This document shows positions 10,601-22,600 of a stretch of DNA of 64,000 nt, piece by piece (within the stretch, counting starts at the first letter, position 1; every line of letters begins with the position of its first letter). The notes beneath the pieces are model-generated. The model was not told the DNA's origin, made no database searches, and worked only from the letters and a program-made list of their open reading frames with translations. The position numbers and the translations under genes were made by a program. The stretch is from Crocodylus rhombifer (lineage: Eukaryota; Chordata; Crocodylia; Crocodylidae), in the NCBI GenBank assembly GCA_038503035.1, contig JAVSML010024710.1, positions 310,001 to 374,000 on the forward strand, read 5' to 3'.

Positions 10601-13600
10601 TGTTGCAGGTATCAAGGTTGTCCTCTTTTTCAAATAGTTCCCCTCTACTCTGTGATTTATGTGGAATAGGGCTGGTTCTTAAATGTTGAAATTCTGTGCA
10701 TGAATGTCTTAAGTGTTTAGCCTCTGTTCTCATCTTGACAGTCCAAGTGCTGGCAAGAAGTGCACATAAAACTCTGCTTCATGGGTTGCAGAAGAACAGT
10801 ATTCTGTTAAACCGGTTTTAATATAAATGGTTAAGAATGTCATTCATTTATTTAAAATGGTAAAGAGCTTAATTTAAGCATTGAAGCATTATTGTATAAG
10901 TAGTGCTTTTTTTATTTTGTCATTCTGGTTTATTTAACAGAGCCAACTGTGAGAGCAGAGCTGATGGAGCAGGTGCCTCATATTGCTATGTTCTGTCAAG
11001 AAAACAGGCCATCAATCCCCTATGCTTTTTCCAAATATTTGTTGCCTATTGTGGTAAGATACCTTGCAGACCAAAATAACCAGGTAAGAGTCTGTTATAC
11101 ATAGAATATGAGTACTTTCTCTGACTTATTATATGTTTACACTTTGGAGCAAATACAGTTTTGAGGAATGTTGAATTTGATTGAGAGAGGCTTTGGGGGT
11201 TTTTTTTAATAATAGGATCGTAAGTTGGCCTTTGGTATCTTTTTGCCAGAGCACAAGTACACAAATAAACGCTCTTATTTGTATAGGCCTATACACTGTA
11301 AAAGCATCGAAAGAAGGAAAGAAGCAAAACAGAAGTGTGAAATAGAACTCATAGAAATTAAGACCAGAAGAGAACATGATCTCATTGTTTAGTTTGAGCA
11401 CTTGCAGTGTAGGCCGTAGACTCTCACCATCATTTCTAGGTCAAGCCCATAGTGAACAGCACTGGTGATGATGTAATTAGAAACAGTCTGGTTGAATTAT
11501 TCTTCCCCTGCTTGCAGTTCCTTTTTGAAATCTGTTGATTAATCATTTTTAGACACTTTATATTAAAATTGATGCAGATCAAAATGCTACCCTTTTCAGT
11601 CTCATGTAAAACTAAATTAAATGGCTTAGAAAATTCTCAATGTATTTAATGTCAGCATATTACTACTTACATTTTTGCTTGGTAGCTCATCAACAAGATG
11701 ATTTGTTTAGCAAGTTGTCTTCCATAAAACAGAGTTGATTTGCTTTAATTATGTTATCATTCTTGAAGTGTTTACTGAATCATCAGCCTTTCTGTCTTTC
11801 ATAAAGTATATGGGTACAGTTTTGCAATATATGTATCATTGCATTATTTTAAAGAAATGAATGTATCTGGGGTTAACTTTATTTTAAATGTTATAATTTG
11901 CAAGAGGACTTAATATGCATACACCATAGTCATCACATAGTGCTAGGAACAGTATATGGATGTAGCTTTCGGACTTTACTGTGCATCTAAAAGAAAAAAT
12001 CTACTTTACATTTTTGCTTTTTTGCTTTGTGGCTTTTTTCTGTAATAGGTGAGAAAAACAAGCCAGGCAGCATTGCTTGTTTTATTGGAACAAGAACTTA
12101 TTGAGAGGTATGATGTGGAGACCAAAGTATGCCCAGTTCTTATAGAATTGACGGCCCCAGACAGCAATGATGATGTGAAGACTGAGGCAGTTGCTGTAAG
12201 TAAATCGGTGCAACTGCACTATTAAGTCTAAGGATTGAGAGCATGCTGTTATTATATAGGTATATAAGCATTTCAAAGACACTCCTCAATAAGGTGCCCG
12301 AGAGATTCAAATGGTTGTCAGTTAACTAATCTATAGTATCATCTGCACTATCTGACACCTAATCTAGGTCATGATTCAAATTAACTCCTTGTACATTCCC
12401 TAAAAAAAGAAAGTTCCAATAGGGCAAAACCATTCAGGAGATTGGGTAAGCTTTTTGAGAGAATTATACTGGCTCATGCCCATGAGGGGCCAGCAGGGGA
12501 GGTTATGCTTAGGGTCAACCAACACGGGTTCATTAGAGGTAGGTCCTGTCAGACCACCCTGGTGGCCTTCTATGACCAGGTCACAAAATCCTTAGTTGCA
12601 GGGGTAGCAGTGGATGTAGTCTTCACCCCATTCTCATTAAAAAACTGGGGAACTGTGGTGTCGACACCTGCACAGTCAAATGGGTTGCTAGCTGGCTGGA
12701 GGGCCGCACCCAGAGAGTGGTGGTGAATAGATCCTATTTGACCTGGAGGGATGTGAGCAGTGGGGTCCCCCATGGCTTGGTTCCTGGGCCCGCACTGTTC
12801 AACATCTTCATCAGTGACTTGGACGAGGGGGTAAAAAGCACCCTGTTCAAATTTGCTGACAGCACTAAGATGTGGGGGGATGTGGGCATGCTAGACGAGA
12901 GGCATAGGCTACAATCAGACCTAGACAGGTTACAGGGGTGGGCAGATGAGAACAGGATGGGATTCAACACTGACATGTGCAAGGTTATGCACCTGGGGAG
13001 GAAGAACCAGCAGCATACCTACAAGCTGGGGAACTCTTCTCGTCAGTACAGAGGCAGAAAAGGATCTTGGAATCACTATTGATGCCAAGATGAACATGGG
13101 CCGGCAGTGTGGGGATACGGTCAGGAAGACCAACTGTATCTTGTCATGCATCCACAGATGCATCTCCGGTAGGTCCAAGGAGGTGATCCTCCCCCTCTAA
13201 CACTGGTCAGGCCACAGTTGGAGCACTGTCCAGTTCTGGGTGCCGCACTTCAAGAGGGATGTGGACAACATGGAGAGGGTCCAGAAGAGGGCCACTGGCA
13301 TGGTTAGGGGGCAACAGGGCAGGCCCTATGAAGTGAGGCTAAGAGACCTGAATCTGTTCAGCCTCCACAAGAGAAGGCTGAGGGGAGTCAAACCAGTCAG
13401 AGGGGACCAGCAGGCACTGGGGGAGTCCCCGTTCCCCCGAGCGCTACCAGAAGTGACTAGAAATAACAGTCACAAGCTGGCAGAGGGTAGATTCAGACTA
13501 GACATCAGGAGGTGCTACTTCACTGTCAGGGCAGCTAGGATCTGGAACCAACTTCCAAGCGAAGTCATGCTGGCTCCTACCCTGGGGGTCTTTAAGACGA

Positions 13601-16600
13601 GGCTAGACGAACACCTTGCTGGGATTATTTGACCCCAGTCCTTTTTCCTGCCATGGCAGGGGTCGGACTTGTTGATCTTCTCAGATCCCTTCTGACCCTA
13701 CCAACTATGAAACTATGATTAGTACTGTTACCTGGTAATGTTCCTGCTAGTTTGGGCTCTTGCTTACTGTTCTGTGTCACTTGCTTTTGTTTGTACTGTT
13801 CCCTTTTCAGTGGAAAGTTCTTGGTTCTTGGATTTTACTGACCTTTGCCTTGTGGGTTTGTTCTCTGTCCCACTGCACCCATCTCGGGTTCTGTATAATT
13901 CTCAAAGATCATCTTGAATGAGTTCTGTTATGTGAAATCTACTGTATTGAATGGACAAAATGAATTTAGTTGTTTGACCTGGGAATATATACACTTACTA
14001 ACGTTTTAAAATGATGAATATTTTTGAAAAATAAAAGAACGATTGATTAAGCCATCTGGCAAGTTAATGAAATGCTGGATATAGTAAAAAGGCTCACCTT
14101 TTGTTAAGTGCATTGTAAACCTTTCCATTCTACTTTAACCATTTTTTATTCATGTGCAGGAAGGGTTCTTATTAAACTGTTATTTAACCTTTAGCACCTA
14201 AAGCCAGGTTCCTGGTTGTTTTCCTAGACACTATACTTGACATCCTTTTTTAAGCTTTAAATTTAAAAGTAAAGAGATGACACAGAGAGGAGTAGTAAGA
14301 GTGAGAATAAATTTAAAGCAGTAAATTGTTTTACAAAGTTTTTTTTCATTGTATTGAAGTTGCATTTTCTTTTTGATTCATCAGAAGTTCCCATCTTGAG
14401 CATCAGAACATAGAAATTTGAAAATTATAGGTAGTTTATTTCTGGAGAATAGTTTATTTGATCAGTCCCCTAGGAGAGCTAGTCAGCTGTCTCCATTTTT
14501 CTTAAGAAAAAAATTGTTAGAAATCAGCAAATGACCTAAATATTAGAAGGAATTGTCACTTAATTTTGCTTAAGACATTTTCTGTAGTTTATAAAGGATA
14601 TTACAGAGGCTAATATTCTTATAGTAAAAAAGAATTTTAGAAATCTGTATAATAAAATATTGAATGTTCAGAGAGCTGTAGGAAAAACTTGGTTGTGCTA
14701 AAAACATGGATGTGCTTGTTTTAAAATGTCAGAAAATTGCTTTTGAGCAGTGGAACATTTTAATGGAAATGGAGAATTAAGTCTCATATTCGACTGCTTT
14801 AAAGCCTAATAAATGTTGTACTTTTGTACAGAATAGTACATGGTAGTGTGAGTTAACCTCATTAAACTTCTACCAGCTTTGTTTAAGACTGGTGGTTTCT
14901 GCGATGTAGGCCTCTGATTGTTGCATTATATTGGTCACATCTGCATGGGCACTAATGTGCCATAATTATGGTGCATTAAATTTAGTACCCACTTAATGTG
15001 CTGTAACTGGCACTACTGTGCAGTACTGCTGGTACGCGTTTTTCACATGACGCTTGTGCACAGTAGAATAATTCTACTGCTCATTATCCTGGCTTTTGCC
15101 GTGACATGCTGATGCACAGTAGAATTAGTCTACTGCACTTTTAGCATCTTGTAGACGTGCCCACTGGGGAAATACTGTTGTTTCTCCTCTGCCCTATTGC
15201 AGTGTGATGCAGAGAAATAGATGGTTAAAACTACTTAGTGAATGCACAAATTTTTCAGTGTTTTTGATACAAGTAACAAAAAACAGAATTATGTGCATTA
15301 GGATGTAAGCTTGACTGTTGCAGCAATTTTAATAATATAAAAGCATTATTGTTTATGCAAAATGAGATTGTTAGATAGGCATTCCTAATAAATGCTTTCT
15401 TTGTCATTAGATAATGTGCAAAATGGCTTCCATGGTGGGGAAAGACATCACAGAGAGACTCATTCTGCCTAGGTTTTGTGAGATGTGTTGTGATTGCAGA
15501 ATGTTTCATGTTCGTAAGGTATCATTTTTCCCTGTTTGGTTTGATTAAGCTGCTGTTACTTTAATGTTCAAACGTGAACCATCAGCTACCTTTTGTCTGA
15601 ATTTTTTCCAGTTATTATTTGTATACCTAGAATAACTAACAGAATGAAAGCTACAGGGCTCCAGGTGGTTTAGAGATCTAGAGTGGTGAAATGTGCTGCA
15701 GAACTGCATTTAAGAATCTTTAATATCATTTAATAAAAGTGCGTGGCCCTCATGTTTGTGGAGGTAATCTTGAAAACATGAACCAAGCATAAACAGATGT
15801 GATATCTGCCTGAGCTGTAGTTTTCTTCTTGTAAATAGGAGGAAAGGAATGAGGAGTTATTAAGGAACATGAACAAATAACTGAGAGTTATCATGGAATT
15901 TAGGCATTGCTGCTATGTAATTGGTTTTGTTCTGCAACAGAGGGTCAAATGTTAGAATAAAATCTTTTTGGTTTAAGTGTGTGCATTTGATTGCTCTTTG
16001 ATAGTAACTTTGTATTTAATTAGTTTCTTCAGCTGTTTATGTAGGCTTTCTAGAAGGGCAAAAAGTACATTTTCAACACAGGATTTTTTTGTTTTATAAC
16101 TGCTGAAGTGGATAGAGGATTTGCTCAGATGTAGTTTCTAATTCTGCCTCTGTCTCACATTTTTAAACTAATTAGATTTCAGGTTTTCATGTTGAGTAAC
16201 TTAAATCTGTAATATTTTACTGGCTATTACAGTACTTCTGCAAATTCAGTAAATCATATAATGTTATGTACCTCTAACTTATCTGCAGGTCTGTGCAGCC
16301 AATTTTGGAGATATCTGCAGTGTGGTTGGGCAGCAAGCTACTGAAGAAATGCTAGTAGGTCTTTTTATTCAGTTTTCATAATCTAAAACTATTAAGCTAA
16401 TCATCACTAAGGTATCCTCTCTCATTTGGGGAGGTGATAGTAGGGAGAATATGCCTCTTCTAAATGGAGATACTTGAAGCTTATGTTAAAACAAAACAAA
16501 AACTGTGGAGGATATACTGTATGTACAAGTGTGAAATTTTTAGATAATGTTATGAAATTAAAATTGGTCTGTTTTTTAGTACAAGAGTGGATGTTTTTCC

Positions 16601-19600
16601 TCACTGAGAGCCGTTTGGTAAAAATACAGTTTTTAGTTCCCAGGTGTTTTCAGTTGCAGAGTTTTTTTTAAAAAGCTGCGAATCTCTTTGGATGTTGGAG
16701 AGTATGTTTTTTGTGCTCTCCTTACGTTTTATAAACAGCTGAATGACTTTTTTTTTTTAACTTGTTGTTTTGTTTGTTTTTATTGAAAAAAAATCACGTT
16801 TTAGTCTGAAACAAAATCTGGAAATTTCAGCCCCAAGGGAGACTTCTTTAGCACCTGAAACCCAGGGTTGTAATCTACACAGTACCACTCTCTCTTCTCC
16901 ATACCACAAGTGGCTATGATCTTAAGGTGAACTTTGTTACAAATACCTCAGCTGCACTTCCTTTGCAAAACCATCTCTACTGGGATTGTTTCAACAATTC
17001 TGAGCACCTAAGCAACTGCAAACAAATTCCAATTTTTATAAAACGTCTAACAATAAAACTGCTTCCTTTACATCAAATGTGGGATTTTACATTTTCTCAG
17101 ATTTTAAGGTCTGCTGTCTCTCAGACCTTGTTTCTACTAGGAAATGGGAATATTTTATCATTAGAGCTTCCATGTTCTGAAGAAGTTCTCCCTTTGTTTC
17201 TAGTTGCCAATCTTGTCCTTTCCGGTATTTATTGACTAGAAAGTTGGCAGGCAAGTGTAATTTCATTGTACCTTTTAATGTTATCTTTTCCCAAAGAAAT
17301 TATGTATTGAAGAATTTTAAAGGCAGTTTACATTTTTATAGAAGGTCACTTATTCTGATGCAGAAGATGGGGGTAGGAAAGAAAAAAACTCTGCAGCCAA
17401 AAAGATGTTTTGAATCCAGATATATGTTCTTCAATGTATATCCCTAAAATCAATTTGAAGGGAACAGATTTAAGAAGGTAGTTACTACTGGCATATCCTT
17501 TTACAGTAAAAAAATGAACAGATGCTGCCTTTAGCGTCAGGATGAGCCTTTGACAGAAAGTGATATGATAAAGGAGCAAGTAACCCCTCCACCCACCATA
17601 ATGCCTACATAAAAGCTTATTTACCATGTTCTGTGTAGCTCCCAAGGTTTTTCCAGCTCTGTTCTGATAATGTCTGGGGAGTCCGGAAGGCTTGCGCTGA
17701 ATGCTTCATGGCAGTTTCATGTGCAACATCACAAGAGGTCCGGCGGACAAAATTGTCAACTCTTTTTATTAATCTGATCAGTGACCCTTCACGATGGGTA
17801 AGAATTGTTTTATTTATTGATTATACCGTTAATTTTTCAGTTTGATACCCTATGTAAACTTTTTAAAAAAAGATATAGCTTGTTCATGTGTATGGTATGA
17901 AAAGAACAGTAGAGTGGTGGCTTTGCAGGTAGAAGGAAGGCTACACTCGAAAGTATAATTAGAGCATATGCTATGTTGTAAAGTGTAATTATACCACTGA
18001 GGCAAGGTCTGTTGAGTTGCATGCAGGCTTTCTTGCTTTGCAGTCATCAGGACCATTGGAAAATTGCAGATGTAATTACATTGCACTCCATGAGATTTGT
18101 TTCCCCTAGCCTTGAAAATCCTTCCTTAAAATTTGTAACAAGGTTGTCAACAAGCAGAATCTTATTTTCAAAGCCAGAGGGAAGTCTCCCTGCCCAGAAC
18201 CACTGACTCTTTGGCTTGGGCCAGTTGGGTATGATGAAAGATATAGTAGAACTGCAGGCAGGAGAAACTTACTAGGAGTAAGTTGGGGGGGGGGAAGGAG
18301 GAATAATTGAAGGACAGGACATAATAGGTTGGAAATGCAGACATTCCAAACTTATGGGTTCTCAGTGGATCAACTTGAATTCAATGATGATGTAAAATAG
18401 GTGCACTAAGATTTAATTCCTATTTTCTGATCCCTTCAGAGGATTAACCTCCATCACAATCCGTGTGGCAATGTCTACAATTACCTGAGTTGACAGTTTT
18501 GTCTGACACTGCATTTCACCCATCACTCCAACCCTTTTTCAGCTCTAGGTTTTGTTTGCCACTTGGCGTATGCAGCGTACTGGTACAGTTCTCAGGTTCA
18601 AGTCTCTCATATCACTTCCTGAGTGGCTGTAGGCCTCTTAGGAGTGGAAGGAGCAGGTATTGTATTTAAACGATTTATCTTGAGCCCCCTTTTTCCTAGG
18701 TCCGCCAAGCTGCCTTTCAGTCCCTGGGGCCTTTTATATCTACTTTTGCTAATCCATCTAGCAGTGGCCAGTATTTTAAAGAAGAAGAAAGTAAAACTAC
18801 AGAGGATCATAGAGCTGCAGAGGAAAATAGGTATGAATTTTCCAGGGTTTAGATTTCATTCCCAACTTTCTTTTGCATAAAAATACAAGTACTTAAGAAA
18901 CTTTGTTTTTAATTTTATTGCATGTCTTGGTAGGTGAATACTCCAGAACTTTTCTTTTTTTATAGCAAGTGACTATTGGGTTCCTCTTTAACTAATTAAG
19001 TTTTCAGTAACTCTTCTTTTCAGGTGCTTCACTTAGTTTTACTTATAGCATAGTTGACTAATTACAGACCTACCAAATGTAGAACATATCTATGATATTT
19101 GTGATAAATTTTGACAAGCTGTATATTGGTTGCAGGTTCTTTTTTCCCCCCCCCTCAGATAAATGTATGTTGTTTTTTTTTATTTGATACCCAACAGTGA
19201 AAAGATGAGGAATACAGCAAATCTCATAACAGAGGATGCATGCAGCAGGACAGTAGACATATCTTCAGATGTTGATATTAGTGATTGTATGCTGAAACGT
19301 GAAAACACTGCAGAAGATCAAAACCTTGTATCCAGTAAATCCCAGAATGAAACTGATTTCTCGACTGAGACTTTCTTAAGTTGCACTTTGTCTTCAGACT
19401 CTTGTAGAGAACTAGCTGAGGAGAATGAGCAAAATTCTAGTCATTGTACAACAATGGTGCAGGAGTCAGGGTTGAGCTCCCATGAAACCTCCCTTTCAGA
19501 GCAGGAGTTGTACAACTCTTTCCATTTCTGGAGGACTCCGCTTCCTGAGATAGATATTGATTTAGAGCTTCAGCAAGCCTCTGATATAATCTTTACTCCA

Positions 19601-22600
19601 GACATTCAGGAAGGAACACAAGAAGCTACTGTGCCAGCTTCTCCAAACATTACTATGGCTACAAGGAAGGAGTTGGAAGAAATGATAGAAAATCTGGAGC
19701 CTCACATTGATGATCCAGATGTTAAAGGTATAGCAAAAATATGGAAGTATGTGGGAATTTTTGTATAATATTTTCCCCTAGAAGTTTTCATTTGTAACCT
19801 TTTGGACAAAGTTGTTTAAAAATTGACTCTGAAAAGTAAATGTTTGGGTTTTGGGGGAATTTTAATTAAAATAGGTTTAGTAGGTATTATTTAATTAGGG
19901 AAAAATGATGACAAACTGAAAGGACCCTCATTTCTGAGAAGCAGCCTCTAATAGTACAAATGCTATTTTGCTTTGATTGTTGAATGCTTAATTGTAGGCC
20001 TAATTAGCATCTGAAATTCTTAGTACTTACACTTCTACCTGCCAGGGGCATAAGTCACCTGAGTATTGAAGGATGTGGGAAAAAATGTTGCCATTAGCCT
20101 ACATGGAGAATTAGAAACCACATTAAGATTTTATTTCAGAAGATGAAGTTTGAACATAATTTTTTTACCTCTTGAACTATCAGTTGAATTTTTTTGAAGG
20201 CATGTTGCATGTTTCAAATTTCTTGAAGCACGTCTGTTTACAGGAAACGGCGTTTTTAATGCTGTTTCACTTAGTGCTGTTTTGCTATAATGCTCATTTT
20301 AAATCAATACATGATTTCACTTAGCGCTCAGCAAGTTTTGTTATAATGCACATGTGGCTCCACAGGCTGCTGACGGGCCTTGTGCCCAGCCAGTCATGAA
20401 CCAGGGGGTGGACATGAAACACGCTTCTCCCCATCCCCCCATGACATTCAGATCCTCTCAGCTCTGCTGTAAGGGGCTAGTGACCAGTTGGGAGAGCAAG
20501 CTGGGGCAGGGGGTGGGAAGGCACCACTGTGTGCAGTGTGGGGCCGGTAGCGACTAATGCGTCCCTCCCCCTCCCCAGCGAAGTGTGGGAACGTGCCAGG
20601 GAGATGCCACCACTGCGCTCCAGGGCACGCTTCATTTCTGCCCACTGGCCGGCCTGCCCATACATACCCCCTAAGACCTTTCTAAGTACCGCTGAGGGTA
20701 CACGTATCCCCGGTTGACAACCCCTGGTCTAGGGTTTCTTTCCCCTCAGATTATTAAGCATTTTTATAGAAGTTTAGAAGTTCACATTCAAGCACTGCAC
20801 CAGTCAGTTGCAAGAGTTCAACACTTCTGCAGACCAAGTCCTAGGTGTTTCAGATTGAGCTTCCAGAAAACGTTGGGATTGGCAATTACCTGAAAAAAAA
20901 AGTTTCAGTGACTTGTTCAGCATTTCATAAGAATTTTGTTGCAGGGGCAGAGGTACACTCAAGGGTGACATTCAACTGTAATCATGAGGCTTGTGATCAT
21001 TCTGTTTCTGAAGTCTTTCCAGCTTTTGCCACAAATGATTTAAGTGTTTTATGTTAATTATACAGCCCTGACTTGTCCCCAAAGCGGGTTTGATCAGAAC
21101 AGGGATTCTGTGGCAAAAGTAGTACCAGCAACTCTATCATAATATCTTGTACATTGGTCCAAATGAAGATTGGACAAACCACCTTAATTCTGGTTAATCT
21201 AATTTTGTAATTTTAATGTTCTTTTCATCTAGTTTTGTATAACATTTTTAAATCTCAAAAACTGAGAACAGTTTCTATCATGGAACCATATTAACCCACA
21301 GTATAGCTAATTTTCAAAGTTCTTAAAGATTAGAGCAGGGGTGGCCAGAGTTACTCACCCTGGGAGCCACATCCAATCCTCCACCAAAGCCAGAGAGTGG
21401 GAGTTGGAGGGGGTGCTGAGCGACCCAGCATGGCTGCAGAGTGGGAGCGGGGTGAGCTTCTCCGCCAAAGCCCCAGAGAGCTGCAAGAACCACGCTAGCA
21501 AGCTACATGCAGCTTGTGAGCCATAGTTTAGTCACCATTGGATTAGAACCTGAAGGTCTACCATTTGGTCTTGTAGTACTTATTCTTTGTGAATAGTAAA
21601 ACTGTTGTTATCCTCTGTGAAACAACTAGTAGTGGTGAATGATGTACTTTTCAGTCAGTTTCACAGCCATTGTTTGGCCCCAGAGGTATATGGAGGTTTA
21701 GGACTCCTGAATTCAGTTCCAGGTTCTGTAAAGTAATATTTCTAATGGTTAGAGACATTTTGTTTTTCTGTCTTTCTGCTTCTATCTGTTCTCTCCTGGT
21801 CCTTGTTCTTCACTTCTATACAGTCATCGCAGCCTTCTGTACCCATGTACCCCTAGTTTTTTCCCCCAGCTCTGTTGCTTTTCTTTCCTTAACACTTACT
21901 GTAGAACATGTATTTTTAAATATCTGATCTACATCGTTATAACACTTTTACATAATCACCATGGCAGTTTTGCTGGCTGGTAATAACTGAACACCAAGGA
22001 AAGAAAAAGCAGGGGTGACCCATAGGAAAGCACAAAAGAGAAGTTGAAAGGGGGATGGGTGGGGAAGAAGAAGGAGATGTTGCATTGCCATGTGGAAAAA
22101 AATATTTCTTTTAATGAAATGCAAGGAGAAAAGCAGGAAGGAAATACAGTGCCCTGATGGGAGACATTCTGGAGAGCAGTAAACTTAAGGACTGGTAATT
22201 AGAAAAGATTTTCAAGTTATAAGATGTCCCATATCTTAAATAGGTAATAAGATTTCTTTTTTTCATTAAATTTTTTCACTCCTAGATAACACCATACCAA
22301 CTTGTACCTTTTAAGTCGGGGCGGGGGCAACAACCTTTTTGGCAGGTGTGCCACAAATTAGCCCCACACCTTCCCTAAGTGCCACTCTGATCCACTTCCC
22401 CTGCCTGATCTGATGCTCTGCTTTTGCTGTCTGCCCAATCTGCTGTTGTGCTACCTGTCCTCTCATTAAATCAGAGATGGGCAAAATATGGCCCATGAGC
22501 TAGATATGGCCCACCAGGCACTTTCATCTGGCCTGTGGCACCACACAATAAAGTGCACCCTGCTCAGTCCCCACCCCCACCCTTCCTCACACCCCACAAA

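Larger units (their letters stand above)
5928..10940 (+). other. PPP4R1: PPP4R1 intron, mostly unassigned
   Basis: This is the downstream part of the 6.3-kb intron between exons a and b. Apart from the TTA/T-rich tract (8755-8786), the pyrimidine-rich stretch at 8820-8920 and the repeat copy at 9380-9537, I see no gene, RNA or repeat that I can name. Confidence 0.5.

Noticed and set aside
19163..19197. Start codon at 19163 in frame with PPP4R1 exon h
   Set aside because: This is intron sequence before the acceptor at 19196-19197; phase with exon g requires splicing at 19198.
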